Shown here: piece by piece, positions 18,224-27,132 of the stretch
How positions within the stretch are numbered: the first letter of the stretch is position 1
How the letters are laid out: every line of letters starts with the position of its first letter
Source: DATMGU01 sp035555315
GTDB taxonomy: Bacteria; Pseudomonadota; Alphaproteobacteria; ATCC43930; CGMCC-115725
Length of the DNA stretch: 64,000 nt
Assembly: GCA_035555315.1 (NCBI GenBank)
Contig: DATMGU010000083.1
Location: 21,203 to 85,202 of the forward strand
Direction of reading: 5' to 3'
The notes under the pieces: model-generated
The model's database searches: none
What the model saw: the letters and a program-made list of their open reading frames with translations, nothing else
What the model was told of the DNA's origin: nothing
Program-made: the position numbers and the translations under genes

Positions 18224-20008
18224 GTGAAACTGAGATATCTTTCAGTGTTGGCCTGCTCTGCGCTTGTCTTCGCGGGGGCGGCCTTCGCCAATGACGGACT
18301 GCTGAAGTCACAGCAGGACGCCAATCAATGGGTCATGCCGACCGGCGACTATAGCAATCATCGCTATAGCACCCTGAAGCAGATCAACGCGTCGAACGTC
18401 AAGGAATTGCACCCGGTCTGGAGCTTCTCGACCGGCGTGCTGCGTGGCCATGAGGGCGGCCCGCTCATCATCGGCGACACGATGTATGTGCATACGCCGT
18501 TTCCGAACAAGGTCTTCGCGTTAGACCTCAACGAAAGCGGCAAGATCATCTGGCAATACGAGCCGAAGCAGGACCCGAACGTCATTCCGGTCATGTGCTG
18601 CGATACCGTCAATCGAGGCGTCGCCTATGGCGACGGCAAGATCATCCTCAACCAGGCCGACGCCACCGTCGTGGCGCTTGATGCCAAGACCGGCAAGGAG
18701 CTGTGGAAGGCCGTCAACGGCGACCCGACGAAGGGCGAAACCATGACGGCGGCGCCGATGATCGTGAAGGACAAGGTGCTGGTCGGGATCAGCGGGGGCG
18801 AATTCGGCGTCCAGGGCCGTCTGACGGCGCTCAATCTCAAGGATGGTACGGTCGCCTGGAAGGCCTACTCGGTCGGGCCGGACGATCAGATCCTGTTCGA
18901 CCCGCAAAAGACCACCAACATGGGCAAGCCGGTCGGCAAGGATTCATCGATCAGCACATGGCAGGGTGATCAATGGAAGACCGGCGGCGGTGCCACCTGG
19001 GGTTGGTATTCCTACGATCCGACGCTGAACCTGATCTATTACGGCTCGGGCAATCCCAGCACCTGGAACCCGGCGCAGCGGCCCGGCGACAATAAATGGT
19101 CGATGACCATCTTCGCGCGCGATCCGGATACGGGCGTCGCCAAATGGGTCTATCAGATGACGCCCCATGACGAGTGGGATTACGACGGCATCAACGAGAT
19201 GATCCTGGCGGATATCCCGGTGAAGGGGACGCCGACCAAGGCGCTCGTGCATTTCGACCGGAACGGCTTCGCCTATACCCTGAATCGGGAGACGGGCGAA
19301 TTGCTGGTCGCCGAAAAATATGACCCGGCGGTCAATTGGGCGACCCATATCGACATGAAGACCGGCCGGCCCGACGTCGTGCCGCAATACAGCACGAACG
19401 CGCAGGGCGAGGACAAGAATACCAAGGGCGTCTGCCCGGCGGCTCTCGGGTCGAAGGACCAGCAGCCGGCCTCCTTCTCGCCCCAGACCGGCTTGTTCTA
19501 CGTGCCGACCAACCATGTCTGCATGGATTACGAGCCGTTCAAGGTATCCTACACCGCCGGGCAGCCCTATGTCGGCGCGACCCTGTCGATGTTCCCGCCC
19601 AAGGGCGAGACCAATCTCGGCAATTTCATCGCCTTCGACGCCGGCAAGGGCAAGGTCGTCTGGACCGATAAGGAGCCCTTCTCGGTCTGGTCCGGTGCGC
19701 TCACCACCGCGGGGGACATCGCCTTCTACGGCACGCTCGAAGGCTATCTGAAGGCGGTCGATCTCAAGACCGGCAAGGAGCTCTATAAGTACAAGACCCC
19801 CTCGGGCATCATCGGCAACGTCACGACCTATACGCACAAGGGCAAGCAATATATCGCCGTGCTCTCGGGCGTGGGCGGCTGGGCCGGCATCGGCATGGCG
19901 GCGGGCCTCGCCGGCGACACCGATGGGTTGGGGGCGGTCGGTGCCTACCGGCAATTGTCGAACTATACCCAGCTCGGCGGCGTGCTGACCGTGTTCGCCG
20001 TTCCCTGA
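18224..20008 (+). CDS. xoxF: Lanthanide-type PQQ methanol dehydrogenase XoxF
   Basis: 594 residues with a signal peptide ending at about residue 22 (AAFA). It has the eight-bladed quinoprotein propeller with repeated A-x-D-x-x-T-G-x-x-x-W docking motifs. The adjacent cysteine pair C125-C126 matches the vicinal disulfide above PQQ. Metal ligands E193 and N277 and catalytic D319 are present, and two residues after D319 is D321 (WDYDG). An Asp at this place, instead of the Ala of calcium enzymes (WDFAG), marks lanthanide-dependent XoxF. R346 (DRNG) fits the active-site arginine. It oxidises methanol or similar alcohols in the periplasm, passing electrons to cytochrome c. No small MxaI-type subunit is present. 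Confidence 0.95.
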   Translation: MKLRYLSVLACSALVFAGAAFANDGLLKSQQDANQWVMPTGDYSNHRYSTLKQINASNVKELHPVWSFSTGVLRGHEGGPLIIGDTMYVHTPFPNKVFALDLNESGKIIWQYEPKQDPNVIPVMCCDTVNRGVAYGDGKIILNQADATVVALDAKTGKELWKAVNGDPTKGETMTAAPMIVKDKVLVGISGGEFGVQGRLTALNLKDGTVAWKAYSVGPDDQILFDPQKTTNMGKPVGKDSSISTWQGDQWKTGGGATWGWYSYDPTLNLIYYGSGNPSTWNPAQRPGDNKWSMTIFARDPDTGVAKWVYQMTPHDEWDYDGINEMILADIPVKGTPTKALVHFDRNGFAYTLNRETGELLVAEKYDPAVNWATHIDMKTGRPDVVPQYSTNAQGEDKNTKGVCPAALGSKDQQPASFSPQTGLFYVPTNHVCMDYEPFKVSYTAGQPYVGATLSMFPPKGETNLGNFIAFDAGKGKVVWTDKEPFSVWSGALTTAGDIAFYGTLEGYLKAVDLKTGKELYKYKTPSGIIGNVTTYTHKGKQYIAVLSGVGGWAGIGMAAGLAGDTDGLGAVGAYRQLSNYTQLGGVLTVFAVP

Positions 20009-20030
20009 CGTTATCGACGTCGAACCGGCA

Positions 20031-20073
20031 CGGCCGTTCCGTTCCCACGACAGACCGTGGATCGGAACGGCCG
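20031..20073 (+). promoter_or_regulatory. Intercistronic stem-loop after xoxF
   Basis: An 11-bp perfect stem (20031-20041 with 20063-20073) continues inward as a second 5-bp stem (20045-20049 with 20056-20060) around a six-base loop. There is no T run, so it is unlikely to be a full terminator. It lies 22 bases after the xoxF stop and about 100 bases before the cytochrome gene. It could protect the 3' end of abundant xoxF mRNA or lower readthrough into the following genes. Confidence 0.6.
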
Positions 20074-20177
20074 CTTCCCGCCGGTGCCTATCCTTCCGTC
20101 AAATGTCCGCGCCGATGCAGCCTGCCGAACCCTCGCCAATCTTGGGCGGCGGCGGGGCCGGCGAAGGGAGTCTCTTA

Positions 20178-20615
20178 ATGGGTAAAGGCCTGCTGCCAGC
20201 CGCGACGGCCCTCCTGGTCCTCATCATCACCGCATCGACCGTCTTCCCCAGGGCAGCGCGCGCCGCGGACGATCCAAAGCCCTATAAGATCGACAATGGC
20301 AGGGTCGATCAGGGCACCTATAACGGCTACCGCCGTTACGGCGAATCCTGCATGCGCTGTCACGGGCCCGATGGCGCCGGCAGTTCCTATGCGCCGAACC
20401 TGGCGGAGTCCCTGAAGCAGCTCGACCACGACCACTTCGCCGAGGTGGTGATCAATGGCCGCAAGAACGTGACCACGTCGAACAACAATGTCATGCCGGC
20501 CTTCGGGACGAGCGAGGACGTGGTCAATTATCTCGACGATATCTACGCCTATCTGAAGGCCCGGTCCGACGGCGCTCTCGGTCGCGGCCGGCCGAAACGG
20601 GTCGGCGATGACTAG
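20178..20615 (+). CDS. xoxG: XoxG-like cytochrome c, electron acceptor of XoxF
   Basis: 145 residues with a signal peptide (hydrophobic segment about 6-22, AARA cleavage). One haem motif C-M-R-C-H is at C58, C61 and H62; a methionine in NVMPAFG is the likely sixth ligand. Its position directly after xoxF and before xoxJ is that of XoxG. It should take electrons from PQQH2 and pass them to the terminal oxidase. The start at 20178 gives a compact signal peptide; the open frame extends to 20103 with a glycine-rich non-signal-like segment. It overlaps xoxJ by eight bases. Confidence 0.88.
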   Translation: MGKGLLPAATALLVLIITASTVFPRAARAADDPKPYKIDNGRVDQGTYNGYRRYGESCMRCHGPDGAGSSYAPNLAESLKQLDHDHFAEVVINGRKNVTTSNNNVMPAFGTSEDVVNYLDDIYAYLKARSDGALGRGRPKRVGDD

Positions 20616-21480
20616 GAGGGGCTCGCTGTCTGGTCTCATAGGCCTGCCCGGTCTCATAGGCCTGGCCGCTCTCCTTGGTCTGGCCATTCTCATTAGTCTA
20701 CCCGGAACCGCGACGGCGCAGACCGTGGAACTGGTGTCGCGGACCGAGCTCAGGGTCTGTGCCGACCCGCATGATCTGCCCTTCTCCAACGACAAGGGCG
20801 AAGGCTTCGAGAACAAGATCGCCGAGATCATCGGGCAGGAATTGAAGCTGCCGGTCAGCTATCTCTGGTTTCCCCAGATCGTCGGCTTCGTGCGCAACAC
20901 GCTGCGCGCGCGGCAATGCGATCTGGTGATGGGAACCGTCAGCGGCGACGGCATCATGGACAATACCAACGCCTATTATCATACCGGCTACATGATCGTG
21001 ACGCGCGCCGACGCGGATATCCGGGCGACCGGGCTCGGCGACCCGGCGCTCGCCGACAAGCGGATCGGCTTGGTCGCGGCCACGCCGCCGACCGATCTGC
21101 TGCTGCGCCACGGGCTGATGCCCCATGTCACGTCCTACGCGCTCGCCGTCGATACGCGCTATGACTCGCCGGCCCGCGCGATGATCCAGGACATCCTCGA
21201 CAAGAAGATCGATGTCGGCCTGCTCTGGGGGCCGATCGCCGGCTATTACATCAAGCATGATGCCCTGCCGCTCAAGGCGGCGTTCATCGAGGGCGAGCCG
21301 AATTCGACCAGGCTCGATTTTCGGATCGCCATGGGCGTGCGGGCGGGCGAGCCGGAGTGGCGTCACCGCATCAACGGCGCGCTGGACAAGCATCAGGCCG
21401 ATATCGTCCGGATCCTCGAGGAGTACGGCATACCGCTGCTCGACGAGCAGGGGCGCCCGGTCGTCGGCGCGGTGCAATGA
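20608..21480 (+). CDS. xoxJ: XoxJ/MoxJ-like periplasmic binding protein
   Basis: 290 residues of the type 2 periplasmic solute-binding fold (LRVCADPHDLPFSN start, CDLVMGTVSGDG, GLLWGPIAGYY). This family (MxaJ/XoxJ) always travels with methanol dehydrogenases and is thought to help load or activate the enzyme. The signal peptide is unusual: its coding DNA has an 18-base tandem repeat (20632-20649 and 20650-20667, one mismatch), giving GLIGLP then GLIGLA. The start overlaps the cytochrome gene stop, and its stop overlaps the next start (ATGA, 21477-21480). Confidence 0.88.
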   Translation: MTRRGSLSGLIGLPGLIGLAALLGLAILISLPGTATAQTVELVSRTELRVCADPHDLPFSNDKGEGFENKIAEIIGQELKLPVSYLWFPQIVGFVRNTLRARQCDLVMGTVSGDGIMDNTNAYYHTGYMIVTRADADIRATGLGDPALADKRIGLVAATPPTDLLLRHGLMPHVTSYALAVDTRYDSPARAMIQDILDKKIDVGLLWGPIAGYYIKHDALPLKAAFIEGEPNSTRLDFRIAMGVRAGEPEWRHRINGALDKHQADIVRILEEYGIPLLDEQGRPVVGAVQ

Positions 21481-22070
21481 AGTGCGCGGCTCCCTGCATG
21501 ATCGCCCGCATAATGATCGCCCGTATAATGATCGCCGGCCTAGTGGCACTGGGTTCGCCCTCTCTCGCCGCGACGGTCCCCGAACCCTCGGGTTATCGTC
21601 TCGACGATTACCGGGCGCCGGTCCCGGCGACGGTCGAGGGCGGAACGGTCATCCATACCAAGGGATTGCAGGCCCTGATCGGCCGGCGCCACGTCGTGTT
21701 GATCGATGTGCTGCCGGCGCCGCGCCGGCCGGAGGGCATGCGGCCGGACCAGCCGTGGCTGCCGGTCCCGCGTCGGGACATACCGGGCAGTCTGTGGCTG
21801 CCCGATGTCGGCCGGGGTGCGCTCGCCCCCGAACTCGCTCGATGGTTCCAGGAAAGCCTGGCCCGGGCGACGGCGGAGGACAAGAACCGCATCCTGGTTT
21901 TCTATTGCCTCAGCCAATGCTGGATGAGCTGGAACGCGACCAAGCGGGCGGCGCGCTGGGGGTATCGCCACGTCTATTGGTATCCCGACGGCAGCGATGG
22001 CTGGGCGAAGGCCGGCTTGCCCGTGGCGGAGATACGGCCCGAACCATACCCGGATCAATCAAGACCGTAG
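21477..22070 (+). CDS. Quinoprotein-associated CxxxCW rhodanese-like protein
   Basis: 197 residues, exported. A signature block C144-L-S-Q-C148-W-M-S-W, rhodanese-like in position, marks the family known from PQQ-dependent catabolism clusters. The two cysteines may form a redox or sulfur-handling site. The leader is odd: three tandem 15-base units at about 21498-21539 encode MIARI, MIARI, MIAGL, so several in-frame ATGs could serve as starts; the first ATG at 21477 overlaps the xoxJ stop. The function is unknown, probably a periplasmic helper of XoxF or of the SoxYZ-like relay. Confidence 0.82.
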   Translation: MKCAAPCMIARIMIARIMIAGLVALGSPSLAATVPEPSGYRLDDYRAPVPATVEGGTVIHTKGLQALIGRRHVVLIDVLPAPRRPEGMRPDQPWLPVPRRDIPGSLWLPDVGRGALAPELARWFQESLARATAEDKNRILVFYCLSQCWMSWNATKRAARWGYRHVYWYPDGSDGWAKAGLPVAEIRPEPYPDQSRP

Positions 22071-22086
22071 GGAGCAAGCGCGAGGA

Positions 22087-22464
22087 ATGAGGATGCTCAG
22101 GATGGGTTTCGTGGCCGCGACCGCGGCGATCTTCACGATGGGTTCCGCCCTGGCTCAGGAGGGCGATCCCGACGCGGGCAAGGAGATCTTCAAGAAATGC
22201 GCGCTCTGCCACGCGCCGGATGCCGGTGTGAACAAGATCGGACCGAGCCTGCACGGCATCGTCGGGCGCCATTCCGGCAGCATCGAGAATTTCAGCTATT
22301 CGGTGGCGATGAAGGCGTTCGACAAGACATGGGACGAGCCGCAGCTCAATACCTACCTGACCGACCCACGCGCCGTCGTGCCCGGCACCAAGATGATCTT
22401 CCCGGGCCTCAAGGACGAGAAGGACCGGCAGAACGTCATCGCCTATCTCTCGACCCTCAAATGA
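22087..22464 (+). CDS. Class I cytochrome c (c2/c550 type)
   Basis: 125 residues with a signal peptide (to about residue 23, ALA-Q). One haem motif C38-A-L-C41-H42 and a distal Met in GTKMIFPG. The loop INFS-like ENFSYSVAMK and the C-terminal helix with IAYLSTLK are typical of mitochondrial/c2 cytochromes. As the last gene of the xox operon it probably passes electrons from XoxG to the oxidase, or accepts them from XoxF directly. It is convergent with the histidine kinase gene ending at 22507, with a 42-base gap. Confidence 0.9.
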   Translation: MRMLRMGFVAATAAIFTMGSALAQEGDPDAGKEIFKKCALCHAPDAGVNKIGPSLHGIVGRHSGSIENFSYSVAMKAFDKTWDEPQLNTYLTDPRAVVPGTKMIFPGLKDEKDRQNVIAYLSTLK

Positions 22465-22506
22465 CCCCGGTACCGCGATCAATGCACATCTTCTCGTCGG
22501 CGAGGC

Positions 22507-23943
22507 TCAGGATGCCTTCGACGCGCGGAGTATTTCCCCCGCCATGATGTCCTTCCCGCGGAACTGTTGATCTTCACGGGGCGAGGACAGCGGTCGCAGC
22601 AATGCGACGCGGCAGCCTGGCACGGCGTCTTCGATGGTCAAGCTCATGCCGTGCAGCCTCGCGACGGCGGCGACCAGGCTCAGGCCGAGGCCATTGCCGG
22701 GTGTGTGCCGGCTTTTCTCCGAGCGGTGGAAGCGGCGCAGCACCGCCTCGCGCTCACCGGCGCCGATGCCGATGCCGGTATCCGTCACGCTCACGCCGAG
22801 ACCGTCGGGCCGATGCGTCACGTCGACCGCTATCCTGCCGCGCGGGGGCGTGAATTTGATGGCGTTGTCGACGAGATTGCCGATCGCCTCGAACAGCAGG
22901 CTGGAATCGCCGTTCATCGCGAAGGGCGGCGCGCCGGCGCAGGCAAAGCTCAGTACGATGTCCTTTTCGTCGGCCAGCGGTTCGTAGAACTCCGTGACGT
23001 CGCGTGCCACGGTTTCCAGGTCGACTATGGAAAATCCGGCGTGCCGGGCGCCGTCCTCCACCTCGGCGATACGCAGCAGAGCGGAAAACGTCTTGAGCAC
23101 GCTTCGCATCTCGACGATGGCGTCATCGATCGCGGTGGCATATTCGTCGGTCGAGCTGGCGCGCCGTCTCGCCCGCTCCAACCCGGCCAGCATCCGGGTC
23201 AACGGCGTGCGCAGGTCGTGCGCGATGCCGTCGCACACGCCCTTCACATCCTGCATCAGCCGTTCGATGTCATCGAGCATGCCGTTGACGACATGCGCCA
23301 GCCGGTCGAGGTCGCCGGACGTGCCGTGCGAGGGCAGGCGGCGCGACAGGTCGCCGCTGACGATGCGCTGAATGGCCAGAGCCACCGCGTCGAACCGTCT
23401 CACCGTTCCGGCCCCGACGATCAGCGCGCCCGCCAGGCCAAGCGTCATGGTCAGTACCCCGCACCAGAGCGCGGCGTTGACAAAGGCTTCGTCGAATTCC
23501 CGCGTCTCGTACATGTTCTGGGCCACCAGGACGAGCTCGCCGCCCTGCAGCCGATGCGCGATGCCGCGAAAGCGCGTCCGGCCGTTTTCCACGGGAACTC
23601 GGAAATCGAACGGCTGGTCATAGACCGGGATGCGCGTTGGCATCGGCAGCGGATCGCCGGCCAGATGCTGGCCTCGACCGTCGTAGAGCGCGAAGACATG
23701 ATCCCGATCCGGATTGGCCACGAGATGCGCATCGAAGCGGCGCACGATCTCGGGCACTCGCACCTGGGGTTCCGGCGCTTCGCGGATCAGCCAGGTATCC
23801 ACATGCAGCAGAAGAAATTGCTGTGTTCGCAGATACAGGAAGCCGAACAGGACCGCCGAGGAGATGCCGAAAAGGGCCAGAAACAGCAGCGCCAAGCGGA
23901 AGCTGCTGGTGCGCGGTAGGTCAATCAGGCGCATGAAGGACAT
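22507..23943 (-). CDS. Two-component sensor histidine kinase
   Basis: 478 residues. Membrane segments at about 16-38 and 157-178 enclose a 118-residue periplasmic sensor domain. HAMP is at about 179-232, HisKA has H242 (GIAHDLRTPLTR), and the ATPase domain has NLVDNAIKFT, DTGIGIG and GNGLGLSL. It is encoded after and overlaps its response regulator gene (23921), a normal pair. The signal is unknown; the neighbouring RND pump suggests a toxic compound or envelope stress. The start could be 23943 or the in-frame ATG at 23934. Confidence 0.92.
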   Translation of the reverse strand: MSFMRLIDLPRTSSFRLALLFLALFGISSAVLFGFLYLRTQQFLLLHVDTWLIREAPEPQVRVPEIVRRFDAHLVANPDRDHVFALYDGRGQHLAGDPLPMPTRIPVYDQPFDFRVPVENGRTRFRGIAHRLQGGELVLVAQNMYETREFDEAFVNAALWCGVLTMTLGLAGALIVGAGTVRRFDAVALAIQRIVSGDLSRRLPSHGTSGDLDRLAHVVNGMLDDIERLMQDVKGVCDGIAHDLRTPLTRMLAGLERARRRASSTDEYATAIDDAIVEMRSVLKTFSALLRIAEVEDGARHAGFSIVDLETVARDVTEFYEPLADEKDIVLSFACAGAPPFAMNGDSSLLFEAIGNLVDNAIKFTPPRGRIAVDVTHRPDGLGVSVTDTGIGIGAGEREAVLRRFHRSEKSRHTPGNGLGLSLVAAVARLHGMSLTIEDAVPGCRVALLRPLSSPREDQQFRGKDIMAGEILRASKAS

Positions 23944-24604
23944 AGCCCGAGCCGCGCACGGTGTGGATCAGCGGCGCCGTGCCCGGCAGCTCGATCTTGC
24001 GGCGCAGCTTGCCGACATGCACGTCGATGACATTGGTCGGCTCGTCGTAGTGGTAGTGCCAGACCTCTTCGAACATCATGGTGCGCGTCACCACCTGACC
24101 GGCGTGACGCATCAAATATTCCAGGAGCCTGTATTCGCGCGGCAGCAAGTCGATCGGCTGACCCGACCGCCGCACCGTCCGCGTCAACAGGTCCATCTCC
24201 AGAGTGCCGACGCGCAGCACCACTTCGCGCTGCGGACCGGCTCGGCGGCGCACCAGCACGTCGAGCCGCGCGGTCAATTCCAGGAATTCGAAGGGCTTGA
24301 TCAGATAATCGTCGCCGCCGGCCTTCAGCCCGCGCACCCGCTCATCCACACCCGACAGCGCGCTGAGTACCAGCACCGGCACCTCGTTGCCGGTGGCTCG
24401 CAAGGTCGTCAAGACGCCCAGGCCGTCCAGCCCGTCTGGCAGCATGCGGTCCAGCACGACCGCCTCGAAGCTCTCGGTCGCGGCCTTCAGCAGCCCTTCG
24501 CGGCCCGTGCCCGCGCATTCCACCTGATACCCATGGTCGCCCAACGCGGCGGCGATCTCAGCCGCCGTCTGCGCGTCGTCCTCGATGACAAGCACCCTGG
24601 TCAT
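23921..24604 (-). CDS. OmpR-family response regulator
   Basis: 227 residues from the ATG at 24604 (MTRVLVIEDD); an upstream ATG at 24622 would add six residues that do not belong to a receiver. The phospho-acceptor is D52 (VVLDRMLP) with the conserved lysine in LIKPFEF. The C-terminal winged helix (about 125-225) ends with HTVRGSGYVL. It is co-transcribed with the kinase that overlaps it. It is divergent from a second OmpR-family regulator at 24807, and either may control the RND pump genes. Confidence 0.92.
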   Translation of the reverse strand: MTRVLVIEDDAQTAAEIAAALGDHGYQVECAGTGREGLLKAATESFEAVVLDRMLPDGLDGLGVLTTLRATGNEVPVLVLSALSGVDERVRGLKAGGDDYLIKPFEFLELTARLDVLVRRRAGPQREVVLRVGTLEMDLLTRTVRRSGQPIDLLPREYRLLEYLMRHAGQVVTRTMMFEEVWHYHYDEPTNVIDVHVGKLRRKIELPGTAPLIHTVRGSGYVLHAPD

Positions 24605-24806
24605 ATCCCCCCGTCCTCTCACGGTGCCCGGATCTCACGACGCCCGGATCTTACGACGCCCTGACCGGCACATTGGCGGGTCTGTCATGCCGTTGTCCGG
24701 ATATTCTGGCCCGGCGACAATGGTTGCGCATTCGGAGTATAGCCACGTCATGCGAAAGAGCGGCTTCGCCCGAACATGAAACACAATTCATCAAACGGAA
24801 AAGCCC
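24605..24806. promoter_or_regulatory. Divergent promoter region of two response regulators
   Basis: About 200 bases separate two head-to-head OmpR-family regulator genes. A short direct repeat (ATCTCACGACGCCCGGATC / ATCTTACGACGCCC) spans about 24631-24662. Candidate operators for one or both regulators should be here; no clear promoter consensus is visible. A short A-rich ribosome binding stretch precedes the start at 24807. Confidence 0.3.
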
Positions 24807-25526
24807 ATGCGCCTCCTGCTGGTCGAAGACGATGACCGGACGGCATCCTACCTGGTCCGCGGGCTCGCGGAGAGCGGCCATGTCGTCGACCGGACCATGG
24901 ACGGCGAAACCGGCCTGGCGATGGCGCTGGAGGGCATCTATGACGCCCTGATCGTCGACCGCCGCCTGTCCGTCTTGGATGGGCCCGCCTTGGACGGGCC
25001 CGCGCTGGACGGGATCGCCTTGGTGCGGCGCCTCCGCGCGACCGACCAGGCGACGCCGGTTCTGATGCTCAGCGCCATCGCCGGCATGCTCGACCGGGTG
25101 GAAGGCATGCAGGCGGGTTGCGACGATTACTTGGCCAAGCCCTACGCCTTCGCCGAGCTGCTGGCGCGGCTGGAGGCGCTGGCACGCCGCGCCGATCGGG
25201 CGCGGCGTCGTTCCGCTCTGCAGGTCGGCGACCTGGCGCTGGATCCCGCCGGCCGCCGAGCGCTGCGGGCCGGCAAGGAAATCCGCCTGCAGCATCGGGA
25301 ATACCTGCTGCTGGAAATGTTGATGCGTCATGCCGGTCAGGTCGTCACGCGCTCGATGCTGCTGGAAGCGGCATGGGATTACGATTTCGAGCCGCGCGGC
25401 AACATCATCGACATGCATATCCACCGGCTGCGGCGGAAGATCGATCAGGGCCATGCGCGGAAGCTGATCCAGACCGTGCGCGGCGGTGGCTACACGATCC
25501 GTGTGGACCCTCAGGCGACGCCCTGA
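24807..25526 (+). CDS. OmpR-family response regulator with an insertion in the receiver domain
   Basis: 239 residues. The phospho-acceptor is D51 (LIVDRRLS), the conserved lysine is in LAKPYAF, and the winged helix at about 130-230 ends in QTVRGGGYTI. Just after D51 the usual single L-D-G-x-A-L-V is expanded to three tandem units (LDGPA, LDGPA, LDGIA) encoded by 15-base repeats at 24975-25019, so the beta3-alpha3 loop is ten residues longer than in relatives. This could alter phosphorylation. No kinase gene is paired with it; the kinase at 22507 lies on the other strand. It probably controls the RND genes directly downstream. Confidence 0.88.
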   Translation: MRLLLVEDDDRTASYLVRGLAESGHVVDRTMDGETGLAMALEGIYDALIVDRRLSVLDGPALDGPALDGIALVRRLRATDQATPVLMLSAIAGMLDRVEGMQAGCDDYLAKPYAFAELLARLEALARRADRARRRSALQVGDLALDPAGRRALRAGKEIRLQHREYLLLEMLMRHAGQVVTRSMLLEAAWDYDFEPRGNIIDMHIHRLRRKIDQGHARKLIQTVRGGGYTIRVDPQATP

Positions 25527-25598
25527 GAGGCGACCTTAAAGTCCATTTCATGTTTGGGCGAAGCCGCGCCCATCGGCGCCTGTGCAGTTAACTCATCC

Positions 25599-27131
25599 AT
25601 GCCGCACGCCGAAGCACCCCTGCGATCCGTCAAACAGCCCGCCAAGCATCGCCCACGAGGCAAGACCGGGCTTGTCCTGGCTCTGTGCCTGGTATCGGCC
25701 GGCTGCTCGCTGGTCCCGGACTACCAACGCCCGCAAGCCGATGCGGCCGCCGCCTGGAGCACCGCCGTGGGGGACGGGACGGGCGCGGTCCCGGTGAGCG
25801 GCGCCTGGTGGCGAAGCTTCGGCAGCCCGGAGCTGGACGAGCTGATGCAGCGGAGCTTGTCCGGCAACTTCACCCTGCGGGCGGCCGTCGCGCGCATCGA
25901 CGAGGCGCAGGGCACGGCGGAGGTGAACGCGGCGGCGCTGTTCCCGTCCATCACTGTCGCCGGGACGCAGGATCAAAAGAACGGCGTCAAGAATACCGGC
26001 ACCCATCAATTGCTCGCCCAGGCCAGCTACGAGCTGGATTTCTGGGGCAAGAACCGTGCCGCCGCGGCATCCGGCACCGCCCTCGCGCATGCCTCGGCGT
26101 TCGACGCCGACACCGTGGCCATGACGCTATCGGCATCGCTCGTCGACACGTATTTTCAGATCCTCTCGCTCAATGAACGCGTTCGGCTGGCGCGGCAGAT
26201 CGCCGATGATGCCCGGCATGTGCTGGCCCTGGTGCAGGTGCAGCAGCAAGCCGGCACGGCGACGGAGCTGCAGGTGGAGCAGCAACGCGCCGCCGTCGCC
26301 ACCTTCGATGGGGCCGTGCCGCCGTTGTTGCAGCAAGCGGATCAGGCCCTGCACCTGCTGGCGGTGTTGACCGGCCAGGCGCCGGAGGGGTTCGCGATTG
26401 CCGCCAGCGATCTGCATGGCTTGGCGCGGCCTGGCGTGCTGCCCGATCTGCCCACCGCCCTGCTGGAGCGGCGGCCGGACATCCGCGCGGCCGAAGCGCG
26501 CCTGATTTCCGCCAATTTCGATATCGGCGTGGCGCGCGCGGCGTTCTTTCCCAGCGTCTCCCTCAATGCCGGCGTCGGTATCGGGGCGAAGCAGGCGTCC
26601 CATTTCTTCCCGCCCTCGGCGGTGACGGATCTGGGCTTCAGCCTGTTGCAACCGTTGTTTCAGGGTGGCCAGTTGGAGGGACAGTTGCGCTTTGACCGCG
26701 CCCGTCAGGTGGAGATGGTGGCGACCTATCGGCAGACCGTGATCGCCGCCTTCCAGGATGTGGAGGATATGCTGAGTACGCTGGCGCATGTGCGCGATCA
26801 GGAGGAGATAGAAATCGTCGCGCAGACGGCGGCGAGCAGGGCCGCGAGCCTGGCGGAGCTGCAATACCGCCTGGGCAGTGCCGACTACCTGACCGTGCTG
26901 ACCACGGAACAGGCGCTGTATCAAGCGCAGGACGCCTTGCTGCAGGTGCGGCTGCAGCGGCTGCAGGCGATCGTCGGCCTGTTCCGGGCGCTCGGCGGCG
27001 GCTTCGACGCCGACGCCGGTCCGGCGGTGGTCCAGGTCAGCGCTCCGCAGGGCGCCCGTCCCCAATCCGCGCCCCAATCCGCCGCCCCATCCGCGCCCAT
27101 GCCCATGCCCGCAACGCCGTCCGGAGGTTGA
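25599..27131 (+). CDS. RND efflux outer-membrane lipoprotein (NodT/OprM family)
   Basis: 510 residues with a lipobox at VSAGC (lipidated Cys at about residue 36). The typical body has two repeated outer-membrane-efflux-protein halves, with VPDYQRP near the mature N-terminus, ELDFWGKNRAA, LLERRPDIRAAEARL and SLLQPLFQGG. It forms the TolC-like exit channel for the pump encoded next. The ATG at 25599 is preferred over a TTG at 25554. A Pro/Ala/Ser-rich tail (about 485-510) is low complexity. It lies one base before the periplasmic adaptor gene, so the three pump genes form an operon. Confidence 0.93.
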   Translation: MPHAEAPLRSVKQPAKHRPRGKTGLVLALCLVSAGCSLVPDYQRPQADAAAAWSTAVGDGTGAVPVSGAWWRSFGSPELDELMQRSLSGNFTLRAAVARIDEAQGTAEVNAAALFPSITVAGTQDQKNGVKNTGTHQLLAQASYELDFWGKNRAAAASGTALAHASAFDADTVAMTLSASLVDTYFQILSLNERVRLARQIADDARHVLALVQVQQQAGTATELQVEQQRAAVATFDGAVPPLLQQADQALHLLAVLTGQAPEGFAIAASDLHGLARPGVLPDLPTALLERRPDIRAAEARLISANFDIGVARAAFFPSVSLNAGVGIGAKQASHFFPPSAVTDLGFSLLQPLFQGGQLEGQLRFDRARQVEMVATYRQTVIAAFQDVEDMLSTLAHVRDQEEIEIVAQTAASRAASLAELQYRLGSADYLTVLTTEQALYQAQDALLQVRLQRLQAIVGLFRALGGGFDADAGPAVVQVSAPQGARPQSAPQSAAPSAPMPMPATPSGG

Positions 27132-27132
27132 T

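Noticed and set aside
20031..20073. A rho-independent terminator after xoxF
   Set aside because: The stem is strong but no T run follows, and the next genes belong to the same functional set; it is reported as an intercistronic stem-loop instead.
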